Positions 16,751 through 24,703 of a stretch of 32,246 bases of DNA are shown here, one piece after another. The notes beneath the pieces are model-generated. The model had not been told where the DNA came from. It saw only the letters and a list, made by a program, of their open reading frames with translations, and did not search any database. The stretch's first letter is position 1; each line of letters begins with the position of its first letter. This DNA comes from Gemmatimonadota bacterium (GTDB lineage: Bacteria; GCA-2686955): positions 1-32,246 of the forward strand of contig JALXCG010000886.1 of NCBI GenBank assembly GCA_026991065.1, in the 5' to 3' direction. Made by a program: the position numbers and the translations under genes.

Positions 16751-17368
16751 CTACTCGCCACTCTCGCCGTCGCCATCATGCGCCGGCCGAATAATCTCAT
16801 CGATCAGACTATATTCCTGAGCTTCCACGGCGCTCATGAAGAAGTTCCGATCCGTGTCTTTGCGCACCTGTTCGGCGTCCTTGTTGGTATGACGCGCCAG
16901 TATCTTGTTGAGTTCCGCACGCACTTTGAGCATCTCGCGAGCGTGAATCGCAATGTCCGAAGCCTGACCACCAATGCCGCCGACCGGTTGGTGAATCATA
17001 ACCCGAGAATGCTCAAGCGCAGTACGCTTACCCGGCGCGCCGGCGGCCAGAAGAATCGCGGCCATGGATGCCGCCATTCCCATGCAGCACGTGGCTACAT
17101 CCGGCTGGATGTACTGCATGGTATCGTAAATCGCCAACCCGGAAGACACCAGTCCGCCAGGAGAGTTGATGTAGAGGCTGATGTCTTGGTCTGGGTTGTC
17201 CGCCGCACAGAAAAGAAGCTGTGCAATGATGGCGTTGGCAACGTCATCATCAATCGGTGTGCCCAGGAAAATGATTCGGTCACGAAGTAGCCGAGTATAG
17301 ATATCCATCGGCTGATCGCCACGCGACGTCCGCTCCCAGACTCCCGGAATTCGATTGTAGGCCTTCAT
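16751..17368 (-). CDS. clpP: ATP-dependent Clp protease proteolytic subunit ClpP, Asn at the catalytic Asp position
   Basis: A 205-residue serine protease subunit that forms the proteolytic barrel used by ClpX. The nucleophile is Ser101 in GMAASM and the base is His126 in MIHQPVGG. The third triad position, counted 49 residues after His as in E. coli ClpP and lying in the DT(E/D)RD motif, is Asn175 here (DTDRN, codon AAC at 16846-16844). Listeria ClpP1 is a known case of Asn at this place, so the enzyme may be active but altered. The N-terminal [18 protein letters not shown] matches the axial region of the family. The ATG follows GAGGAG at good spacing; the gene lies between tig and clpX. Confidence 0.97.
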   Translation of the reverse strand: MKAYNRIPGVWERTSRGDQPMDIYTRLLRDRIIFLGTPIDDDVANAIIAQLLFCAADNPDQDISLYINSPGGLVSSGLAIYDTMQYIQPDVATCCMGMAASMAAILLAAGAPGKRTALEHSRVMIHQPVGGIGGQASDIAIHAREMLKVRAELNKILARHTNKDAEQVRKDTDRNFFMSAVEAQEYSLIDEIIRPAHDGDGESGE

Positions 17369-17416
17369 CTGCTCTCCTCAACGGGACGGATCGCCAGCAA
17401 GGGACGCGACCCCAGA

Positions 17417-18697
17417 TTAGGATTCTTCAGTCATCTCTGCCAGGTCGAAGAGCATTTTGAATGTCTTCTCTTCCAATAGGTCGTCGTGGATGCGGGAGAG
17501 CTTGCCCTCCTTTTCCAGCGAAATGCGCATCTTCCGCGCGGGCAGGTTGTTGGCCTCGGCAACACCGGCAATCCGGGCATCCACCTCTTCATCATCGACC
17601 TCGATCGACTCGGCCTTCTGGATGGCCTCAAAAAGCAGGTGCTGCCGAATAAGCTGTTCAGCGGCCGTTCGATTCTGCTCACGCACGGCTTTGGGATCAA
17701 AACTGGCGGCGCGGCGGGGGTCCTTTTGCGCTTCGACGGAAGCGGCCTCAACGATGTTGTCGAGATAGTGCTCAACCATCGACTGGGGCAGATCAAAAGG
17801 ATTGCGCTCGATCAGTGTCCGCATGAGCTGTGCACGCATCGACTGCTCGATTCTTTGAGCTGCTTGCCTTTCAAGGTCAGCGCGAATCACGTCACGAAGA
17901 GCGTCAAGATTCTCGAAATCGCCAAGTTGTTGGGCGAATTCATCATCCAGGTTGGGTAGTTCCTTGACCTTTACTTCCTTAATCTTGAGGGAGAAAGTCA
18001 CACGCTTGCCGGCAAACGCGGGATCCCCCTCATCCTCGGGGAATTCAACGACCACTTCACGCTCATCTCCAACCCGAACACCGCGCAATGCTTCATCAAA
18101 CTCGGGGCGGGTCTGCTCATGCCCCACCGGAACCGAAAGACCCGTTCCGGAACCCTTCGGGATGCGAAGCCCGGTTTCATCGCGGGCAACCTGATCCATG
18201 ACAACAAGATCTGTAGGCTGCGCCTCGCGATCTTCAACGGCCGTGTAACGCGCATAACGATCCTGGACCGAATCCAGTGCTTTTTCCACGTCCTCGTCGG
18301 TGACCTCGATCTTCGGCCGGGTGATCGCCACGCCCTTGTAGTCAACGAATTCAATCTCTGGTTTGACTTCGACCACAGCTTCGATCGCCATGGGAGCACC
18401 AACCTTGAAATCGATCTTGTCGATCTGCGGATAACTGACCGGTTGCAGATTGGTCTCTCTCAAAGCACTGCGATAAGCCTCTTCGAGCAAGCGCTTGACC
18501 ACCTCTTCCTGAATGCGGTCGCCAAAAGACTTCTCCACCAGACTGCGCGGAACCTTGCCTTTGCGAAACCCGGGCAACGTGGCATTCCGCTGGAACTTGC
18601 GGGAGACTTCGTCGTACTCGCGGCTGACTTGGTCGGCCGGTACTTCGATCTGCATTCGGCGTTTCCAGGATGGCTCCTGAATTACTTCCACGTGCAC
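17417..18697 (-). CDS. tig: Trigger factor
   Basis: A 426-residue ribosome-bound chaperone with peptidyl-prolyl isomerase activity that meets nascent chains. The ribosome-binding signature GFRKGKVP is at residues 43-50; the PPIase-like domain spans about 150-250 (LVVMDQVARDETG to GKRVTFSLKIKEV). A helical C-terminal domain with NPFDLPQSMVEHYL follows. I chose GTG 18697 because GAGG lies 7 nt upstream and the family normally starts a few residues before this point; the open frame extends to 18724. tRNA-Leu lies 149 nt upstream and clpP 48 nt downstream, the common tig-clpP-clpX order. A 14-bp perfect palindrome at 18738-18751 sits in the leader. Confidence 0.97.
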   Translation of the reverse strand: MHVEVIQEPSWKRRMQIEVPADQVSREYDEVSRKFQRNATLPGFRKGKVPRSLVEKSFGDRIQEEVVKRLLEEAYRSALRETNLQPVSYPQIDKIDFKVGAPMAIEAVVEVKPEIEFVDYKGVAITRPKIEVTDEDVEKALDSVQDRYARYTAVEDREAQPTDLVVMDQVARDETGLRIPKGSGTGLSVPVGHEQTRPEFDEALRGVRVGDEREVVVEFPEDEGDPAFAGKRVTFSLKIKEVKVKELPNLDDEFAQQLGDFENLDALRDVIRADLERQAAQRIEQSMRAQLMRTLIERNPFDLPQSMVEHYLDNIVEAASVEAQKDPRRAASFDPKAVREQNRTAAEQLIRQHLLFEAIQKAESIEVDDEEVDARIAGVAEANNLPARKMRISLEKEGKLSRIHDDLLEEKTFKMLFDLAEMTEES

Positions 18698-18846
18698 GTC
18701 AATTCCTCGTTTAGAGCGCACCACAAGACCTGTGAGCGGCGGTCGACCGCCACGGCTTTGCGGCTTGGATAGAGTAGGCTGGCCTGCGGCGGGACTGGGC
18801 TACCGGAGGTGATCCTCCCCACCGCCCGAGACCCAACCTCCGATCA

Positions 18847-18931
18847 TGGTGCGAGAGGGGGGACTCGAACCCCCACGGGTTTCCCCACCGGAACCTAAAT
18901 CCGGCGCGTCTGCCAATTCCGCCACTCTCGC
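18847..18931 (-). tRNA. tRNA-Leu (anticodon TAG)
   Basis: 85 nt class II tRNA with an encoded CCA. Acceptor GCGAGAG/CTCTCGC, discriminator A, D arm with TGGCGGAATTGGCAGACGCG, anticodon stem CCGGA/TCCGG with loop TTTAGGT (anticodon TAG). Variable arm TGGGGAAACCCGT; T arm GGGGGTTCGAGTCCCCC. No clear terminator separates it from tig, so read-through is possible. Confidence 0.97.
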
Positions 18932-19257
18932 TTTGTCCTCCTTTGATCCCCGCCTGTTGACCGGCTCGCCCACAGGAAGGTCTCAAAGGTCATTCAGCCC
19001 CCGGCCGGAACTGGCAAAGCAAGCAAGAAACAAGCCGGGAATATCGATTGAGTCCGGCAGTCTCTCACTTGAAAAGGGGGCTGGTCAAGCCTCGATCCAC
19101 CACCAAAACCCGGTTTAGGTCGTTGGCTGCGGGACTAACTCCTTGCAGCACGATGAGATGCATCCATCGCCGCTCCCTTGCCGGCAGTTGGGAGGAACCA
19201 AAACCGATGCGGTGGCCCGGAGCGACAAGCTCCTAGACCCAACACCAGCAGCAAGGG
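18932..19257. other. Intergenic region without a recognised gene
   Basis: 326 nt between tRNA-Leu and the beta-helix gene. It should hold the promoter for tRNA-Leu/tig and the end of the beta-helix transcript. I find only a small hairpin (GGAGC-TTGTC-GCTCC on the minus strand, around 19220-19235, no T tract) and no convincing -35/-10 pair or small reading frame. Confidence 0.5.
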
Positions 19258-20901
19258 TCAGCCCTTGTCGGGGCGCTCCTCATACCAAGCGGCATTTCCG
19301 GAACCACCATAGGCACCAATATCGGAGCGCGGGCTGTTCGGAATGCCCGCGGGCCAGCGCGGATCTGTTTCGCTCAGAGCATCTTCGACAGCAGGATCGC
19401 CTTGGTCAACGCAGGGAGACAGGGGGATATACGTATCTCCACGCCAGCGACCTATGGGGTTGGGGACATGCTCGAAGGGACCCAACAATACAAGAGTCGG
19501 GGCCAGGTGTAGGTTGCCGCGACCGCTCCAACCGGCCTGCACATCACTGTAGGAAACGTCAACGGTCGCTTCGTCCAGGTCGATTTGATCGGGTGAATTG
19601 GACCACAGGATGGTGTTTCTGACCGTGAATTCGTGATCGAAAAGGCAGATGATGCCGCCACCACTCTGACCCGCGGAGTTGTCAATGATGGTGCTGTTGA
19701 AAACAACCGTGGCGGCGGCGAGATAGAGCCCGGCCCCCGTCTCGCCGGCGAAGTTCTGAGTCACGATGCAATTGCTGATCCGAACCGGGAAGCCAGTCCC
19801 CCCGAGAGTCTCTATCTGAATGGCGCCCCCGGAGCCGGTCGCGGTGTTGTCGGTGAAAGTGCAAGCCAGACAGGACATGGAATTGCTGGAGAGAGATGCT
19901 ATCGCCCCACCATCACCATTCGTGGTATTGCCGGCAAAACGACACCGGAGGAATGCCGGGCCGCTGTTGAAAATGCAGTAGACGCCCCCCCCAACCTCTT
20001 CACCATGATTGGAGCGGAATTCGCAATGATCGAGGGTCGGGGTGGAGTTGAACTGACAGTACATGCCCCCCCCTCGCGAACCGCTGACATTGCCCACGAT
20101 TTGGCAATCGACAAGGCTCGGCACCGAGCCTGCTTCCATGTAGATACCGCCACCACTGAATTCAGCTTGGTTGGCCTGAACCACGCAGAGCCGAAGATCC
20201 GGCGACGCCTCCCGGCAGTAGAGTCCGCCCCCGGATTCTGCGCTGTTGCGACTGATGAGGCAGGCCGTGATTTCCGGAGAGGAGCGGTGGCAGTGAATGC
20301 CAGATCCGTCGTTACCAACTATGGTACAGTCGTTTATCTTCGGCCGTCCCCCTGATGTGACGAAGACGCCTGCACCCAAACCATTGCCGCGATTGGCACG
20401 GATCAGGCAATGAGAAATGGTCGGCTGAGATTGATTCCGACAGGTGATGCCACCACCAACCCGGTCCGGCAGGAGATGGCCGGAGCCGCCGGTGATTGTG
20501 ACACCCGTGAGAACAGCCGTAGAGTCTTCTGCGCTGTGGAAATCAAAAACGGTTCCTTGATAGTCACCGTCAATCACCGTTGCGGCGACTTGCTCGGGAT
20601 TCTCGGGATCGATGCCGGAAACACGGATGGAAAGGCCTCTAAAGTCAATGGAGTACTCAACATAGGTGCCCGGGTCGATCAGAATCTCATCGCCGTCAAC
20701 GGAAGCATTGATGGCTTCCTGGATCGATGAATAGTCTGCCGGAACGCGAAAGGTAGCGCCCATCGAGTTTGGTGCATCAAGCCCAAGGGTCAGTGCTGGA
20801 ATCACGAGCAATGCACGGCGGAGCGTCCCCCAGCCCTGGAGTCTCTGCTGTTTCACTAGATGTCGTCGCATTTCGTGGAAACCGTGGATCTGGACAGCCA
20901 A
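19258..20901 (-). CDS. Secreted right-handed parallel beta-helix repeat protein
   Basis: About 547 residues from a TTG at 20901 with GAGAGG 5 nt upstream; the ATG at 20871, without a Shine-Dalgarno, is the alternative, and the frame is open to 21018. A signal peptide is visible (LRRALLVIPALTLGL, cleavage near SMGA). Next comes the usual entry of such proteins, TFRVPADYSSIQEAINASVDGDEILIDPGTY, then about ten coils with the pattern hxxCxhxxNxxxxGGGhYCxxxSxP, where a cysteine recurs every 22-31 residues (27 in the middle). The C-terminal part has SPCVDQGDP and RSDIGAYGG, the end motif commonly seen after such repeats. No FlgD module is present. The family includes surface polysaccharide-binding or -cleaving proteins; the substrate is unknown. 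Confidence 0.85.
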   Translation of the reverse strand: MAVQIHGFHEMRRHLVKQQRLQGWGTLRRALLVIPALTLGLDAPNSMGATFRVPADYSSIQEAINASVDGDEILIDPGTYVEYSIDFRGLSIRVSGIDPENPEQVAATVIDGDYQGTVFDFHSAEDSTAVLTGVTITGGSGHLLPDRVGGGITCRNQSQPTISHCLIRANRGNGLGAGVFVTSGGRPKINDCTIVGNDGSGIHCHRSSPEITACLISRNSAESGGGLYCREASPDLRLCVVQANQAEFSGGGIYMEAGSVPSLVDCQIVGNVSGSRGGGMYCQFNSTPTLDHCEFRSNHGEEVGGGVYCIFNSGPAFLRCRFAGNTTNGDGGAIASLSSNSMSCLACTFTDNTATGSGGAIQIETLGGTGFPVRISNCIVTQNFAGETGAGLYLAAATVVFNSTIIDNSAGQSGGGIICLFDHEFTVRNTILWSNSPDQIDLDEATVDVSYSDVQAGWSGRGNLHLAPTLVLLGPFEHVPNPIGRWRGDTYIPLSPCVDQGDPAVEDALSETDPRWPAGIPNSPRSDIGAYGGSGNAAWYEERPDKG

Positions 20902-21093
20902 AAAGACCTCTCGATATTCAAGAACTTCTCCCTGGCGCCGATCCGGCGTCCCCCAAGCGGTTCTCTGCGCGAAGAATAACCTCTTTGGAGAGCGAAAAAA
21001 AGAGGGAGACTGTGCCATTCAGTGGATCACCGTCGGCACTCTGAGTCCGGGAGCGGCTGCGAGTGGCAGCAGGAAAAGAACTACACTGCTCCC

Positions 21094-21915
21094 ATGCAAC
21101 GCAAGCAGGCATCTTCTCTCAAGCTCCTGGTCGGAACCTCCGGCTATTCCTACGCGGATTGGGTCGGCCCGGTCTATCCTCCCGGTATCCCCCGGTCTCA
21201 GTGGCTCAACCACTACGCCGATCGCTTTCGGACCGTCGAGATAAACTCAACCTACTATGGCGTGTCCAAGCCCTCCACCTACGCTCGGATGCGAGCGACG
21301 GTGGGAGAGGATTTTGTTTTCAGCGTGAAGGCACCGGGAACCCTGACCCACGACCGCTCTGCCGCACCGTTGCCGCTCGTGCGTGACTTCGCCGCCGGCG
21401 TGGCTCCGCTGCGGGCCACAGCGGTGTTATTGCAGTTTCCTTTCTCCTTTCACTATGAACCTAAGACCCGGATCTATCTGGCGCGACTATTGGATGCCTT
21501 CGCGGAGCAGATGCCCCAGGTACAGCCCGTGGTAGAAGTACGTCATCACTCCTGGATCCAGGCATCTTTCCTGGCGGGATTGCGAGCCCGCGGTGTGGCC
21601 TTCGCCAATGTTGACCTGCCGGCGTTGCGGGGATTGCCTCCAACCACGGGGGCGGCAATGACAGCAAAACTCGGCTACGTGCGATTGCATGGCCGCAATG
21701 CGGCCAAGTGGTGGCGGCACAAGGAGGCCTGGGAGCGTTACGACTATTCCTACAAGCGCGAGGAACTGAAGATCTGGGTGCCCCGCGTGCGCCGGATGCT
21801 GGCTGCGGCGGAGCAGGTTCTTGTTTATGCGAACAACCACTTCCAGGGGCAGGCGGTAGCAACGATCGAGTTGCTGGAAGAACTCTTCGAGGAGGCGGAG
21901 ATCACCGCAGGATGA
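21094..21915 (+). CDS. DUF72 domain protein (YecE family)
   Basis: 273 residues; the only plus-strand gene. It has the DUF72 TIM-barrel marks in order: GTSGYSYADWVGPVYPPG, VEINSTYYGVSK, FVFSVKAPGTLTHDR, LLQFPFSF, VEVRHHSW, YVRLHGRN, and VLVYANNHFQGQA near the end. The biochemical role of the family is not established. The ATG at 21094 starts at the expected distance from the first motif, with no clear Shine-Dalgarno; TACACT at 21082-21087 could be a -10 box giving a nearly leaderless message. An in-frame ATG at 21022 adds 24 unlikely residues. Its 3' end overlaps the convergent FlgD-protein gene by 14 bp. Confidence 0.92.
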   Translation: MQRKQASSLKLLVGTSGYSYADWVGPVYPPGIPRSQWLNHYADRFRTVEINSTYYGVSKPSTYARMRATVGEDFVFSVKAPGTLTHDRSAAPLPLVRDFAAGVAPLRATAVLLQFPFSFHYEPKTRIYLARLLDAFAEQMPQVQPVVEVRHHSWIQASFLAGLRARGVAFANVDLPALRGLPPTTGAAMTAKLGYVRLHGRNAAKWWRHKEAWERYDYSYKREELKIWVPRVRRMLAAAEQVLVYANNHFQGQAVATIELLEELFEEAEITAG

Positions 21916-23836
21916 CCAGGCGGCGTAGATCATCGGTGTGCCCCGCCCGCAGCCGAACCCAGTAGACACCGGAAGGGACAGGCGCTCCCCGAGCGGTGGT
22001 GCCTGACCAAACAAACTCGTGCCGACCAGCGGCCAGAGAGCCATGTTGCAAGCGCCGCACCATCGCTCCAGCCAGGTTGTAGACCGAGATCTCCGCATCT
22101 CCGACTGCCACCGGAACCTCTACAGCAATATGCACCTGTGGGTTGGCTGGAACCGGGGCAGGCGGAAGAAGACGCGGGGCACGGCCAGGATCGGATGATC
22201 GACCAGGGGCAGAATCCGGTCCCGTGATACCAACGCTGCCGGAGAGATAGAGTTCAACATAGAGATCACCACTGAGGGCCGGTTTCTCTACGGTCTGCCA
22301 CGTATCGCTGTCGCACACGCGAACCCAATGACGCCGAAAGCTACCGGCATCCTGTTCCCCATCAACGGCAATTGACTCGCAGTCGGGAAAGGGCAAGGGC
22401 TGGCGGATAACCACGTAGACCGGATCAGACAGCAGCGTGGTACTGTCCGGCAGAGGAATCGCCACGAAACCGTTGCCGCCACGAGCAACCACCGCGCGAC
22501 TGTACTCGATCGCGGCATCCGGAGCACCGTCGGCATCCGCGCCGATCAGTTGCACTTCCACCACTTGCTTCTCGTTGTCCGGCCAGCCGCCCCAGAAATT
22601 GACCCGCACAAGAGAAGCGTTCAACCCCAAATAGTCCGCCACATCGAACCGCACTGCCCATTCACCGGCGTCCTCGAGTGCATAGGCATCAGCCGGTTGC
22701 CCACCTTCAAAAGCCGCCAGAACCGCCGAGGTGTCCCAGGTGGAGTGGACCAGGAAGGAGCGAGAAACCGGTTCGATGCCGGAAGACGGTAGAGCTGTAG
22801 CGACAAGGTCGTAAAGCCCGGGCCGGGGTGGAACCCAAGAGTTGAGGCGAGCCACCTCCTGCCCATGGCCGGCGATCACCACCGAGTCCGGCGGCGAGAG
22901 ATCATAGATCGTACCGTCGGCGCGAGCGGTGACGGTTGCCTGCAGGAAGGTAGAACGCTCCGACTCGGCGGGATTCCCAAGCAGGATCTCCGGCGTCAAG
23001 GTGGCACCCCGGTGAAGGGAGAAGTCCGGGGAGCGAACCTCCAGCGCCGCGATTGGCGACTCGTTCGCGGGCCGACGAATCAGTAGACCTTCGCCCGCGT
23101 GCGGGGCGGAGGCCAAAGTCCAACCATCCAACCCGCGAGCATCGCCCATACCAACAATCCACTCGTCCGGCAGGATCGCCGGCAGAGCACGCCAGATGAA
23201 CCGAATCTCCCCACTTGGGTAGAGACGAGCCTGGAGGGTGTAAGGACCTTGTCCGCCGACATCCGTCAGGCCATGCCATTCCACCACCGCGGAGTCGGCC
23301 GTGGCGTGAAAGTAGATGCCGCCCGCACCGACAACCAGATCGGCCCAGAACGGTGCCAAGGTCGCGTGCGGTTGAAGAATGCATGGAAACGGGGTGGGCC
23401 GAGCCCCCACGTATGACCGAAGATTGGATCCCTGCAGAGAGAGAAAGCCGTTCACGCCCACAGCCAAGGTGTCATACATGGAGTAGTAAAAGGGAAAGCT
23501 GAACGGCAACACCAGATCACGCACCACTGCGTCATCATGGAGCGGGTTCAAACGCCAGGACAGGCTGTCGATCGCTCCCCCGCCGGCATCGGTAAAAGAC
23601 ACCCTCTCACTGCCCAACAGATCGTCATCCCAGGGCCCCGCACAGGGTTCGCAAGACACTCCGGCAAGCGCCGCCGGCGCGGAGGTGCCATCACCGAAGG
23701 CTGAACGGAGCAGCAGACTCGAATCCTCTCGGACCGACGGCGGGTTCTCCGCTGCCTGCTGCCGTGAAACCAGGCGGGGAGACGTGCCGGCCAGGAGAAA
23801 CGGCACCAGGAGCGCGGGAAAAACTGCGGACATCAT
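21902..23836 (-). CDS. Secreted multidomain protein with C-terminal FlgD-like Ig module
   Basis: 644 residues from the ATG at 23836, which overlaps the recO stop by 4 bp and opens a signal peptide (MMSAVFPALLVPFLLAG). After a linker, residues about 60-260 resemble the NIDO-like sandwich often found in FCB secreted proteins: LPFSFPFYYSMYDTLAVGVNGFLSLQG, LAPFWADLV, then VVEWHGLTDVG and LYPSGEIRFIW. A central Ig-like domain follows (STFLQATVTARADGTIYDLSPPDSV), then a further beta domain with FWGGWPDNEKQVVEVQL. The final about 80 residues are a FlgD-like module (EISVYNLAGAMVRRL to PSGVYWVRLRAG) ending RRLVILR. No catalytic residues were recognised, so it is likely structural or adhesive. It is the last gene of the phoH-recO run. 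Confidence 0.82.
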   Translation of the reverse strand: MMSAVFPALLVPFLLAGTSPRLVSRQQAAENPPSVREDSSLLLRSAFGDGTSAPAALAGVSCEPCAGPWDDDLLGSERVSFTDAGGGAIDSLSWRLNPLHDDAVVRDLVLPFSFPFYYSMYDTLAVGVNGFLSLQGSNLRSYVGARPTPFPCILQPHATLAPFWADLVVGAGGIYFHATADSAVVEWHGLTDVGGQGPYTLQARLYPSGEIRFIWRALPAILPDEWIVGMGDARGLDGWTLASAPHAGEGLLIRRPANESPIAALEVRSPDFSLHRGATLTPEILLGNPAESERSTFLQATVTARADGTIYDLSPPDSVVIAGHGQEVARLNSWVPPRPGLYDLVATALPSSGIEPVSRSFLVHSTWDTSAVLAAFEGGQPADAYALEDAGEWAVRFDVADYLGLNASLVRVNFWGGWPDNEKQVVEVQLIGADADGAPDAAIEYSRAVVARGGNGFVAIPLPDSTTLLSDPVYVVIRQPLPFPDCESIAVDGEQDAGSFRRHWVRVCDSDTWQTVEKPALSGDLYVELYLSGSVGITGPDSAPGRSSDPGRAPRLLPPAPVPANPQVHIAVEVPVAVGDAEISVYNLAGAMVRRLQHGSLAAGRHEFVWSGTTARGAPVPSGVYWVRLRAGHTDDLRRLVILR

Positions 23837-24690
23837 TCGCTCCCCGGGTAAGGATGAGATAGGGCTCCGCCACATGCTTGGAGGGTGTCGAGGGCGGGCA
23901 GAGGAACATCCCCGCCGACCGGCCAGGTAATGAGTCGCCGCAGAATGACACCCACCTGCATCGCCTCGCGTGGAGAAAGCTCCCGGCCGGCCCGCGGATC
24001 CACAATCCGGCCGGAGGCTCCCGCCAATGCTAGCAGCGTGGAGAGAATCGACCGGGAAAGGGGTTCCAGCGCCGCGGGGTCGGACCTTCCCGCACAGCTT
24101 CTGCAAACCGTTCCTCCCGCCGAAAGCGAGAGCGCAACGAGATCCACCGCCGGGATGGCGACCGAAGTGGCGCCGCGATCCGGAGCCCTCTGCCCCCCTC
24201 CTGCCGAATCACCGGCGCCGCATGCAACACAGCGATCGAGAACCGGCAGATGCCCGGAGAGAGCCAGGGTACGGAGCGCGAACCACCACAAGAATACTCG
24301 ATCCCCGGCCTTGCCGCGATCCAGGGCAGCCAGCCCGGTCGCCAGGTGGTTGTAGAGTTCGCCGCCTTCAGCATAGTGCAGGCGCACAATTTCCAGTAGA
24401 AAGAGGGCGCGCAGCAAGCGTTCCAGATTGCGTCGAAAGGTAACGTGGGCATCGATCAAGTCGGCCTGGTAAACCACCGGAATACCATCGTCGGCAAAAC
24501 CCCGGGCAGACAGGATCAGTTGGCTTCGGGCGGTTGTGTCGAGGGCGGCGCCGGTGCGGCGAAAATCTTTCAGGGCACCGCGTGCACGCACCACCCTCTT
24601 GCCCCGGCTGTCAGTCAGAATCGTAACCAACAAACTGGTTTCGCCGACGGGACGGGATCCGCAGACAATGCCTTCAAGCTCTACCATCAT
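23833..24690 (-). CDS. recO: DNA repair protein RecO
   Basis: A 285-residue mediator that works with RecR and RecF to load RecA on SSB-coated DNA. It has an N-terminal OB-fold (VELEGIVCGSRPVGETSLLVTILTDSRGKR), a helical middle (LERLLRALFLLEIVRL) and a zinc site with Cys154, Cys157, Cys196 and Cys199 (CVAC and CRSC). Two consecutive ATG codons (24690, 24687) could serve as start; no strong Shine-Dalgarno is seen. It begins 13 nt after the mgtE stop and overlaps the next gene by ATGA. In many bacteria recO is linked with era/ybeY, consistent with this neighbourhood. Confidence 0.95.
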   Translation of the reverse strand: MMVELEGIVCGSRPVGETSLLVTILTDSRGKRVVRARGALKDFRRTGAALDTTARSQLILSARGFADDGIPVVYQADLIDAHVTFRRNLERLLRALFLLEIVRLHYAEGGELYNHLATGLAALDRGKAGDRVFLWWFALRTLALSGHLPVLDRCVACGAGDSAGGGQRAPDRGATSVAIPAVDLVALSLSAGGTVCRSCAGRSDPAALEPLSRSILSTLLALAGASGRIVDPRAGRELSPREAMQVGVILRRLITWPVGGDVPLPALDTLQACGGALSHPYPGSE

Positions 24691-24703
24691 GCGCGGCCAT
24701 CCG

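Noticed and set aside
23837-24106. 90-codon N-terminal extension of the FlgD-domain protein
   Set aside because: Lies inside recO, has no signal features, and the ATG at 23836 opens a clear signal peptide with ATGA coupling.
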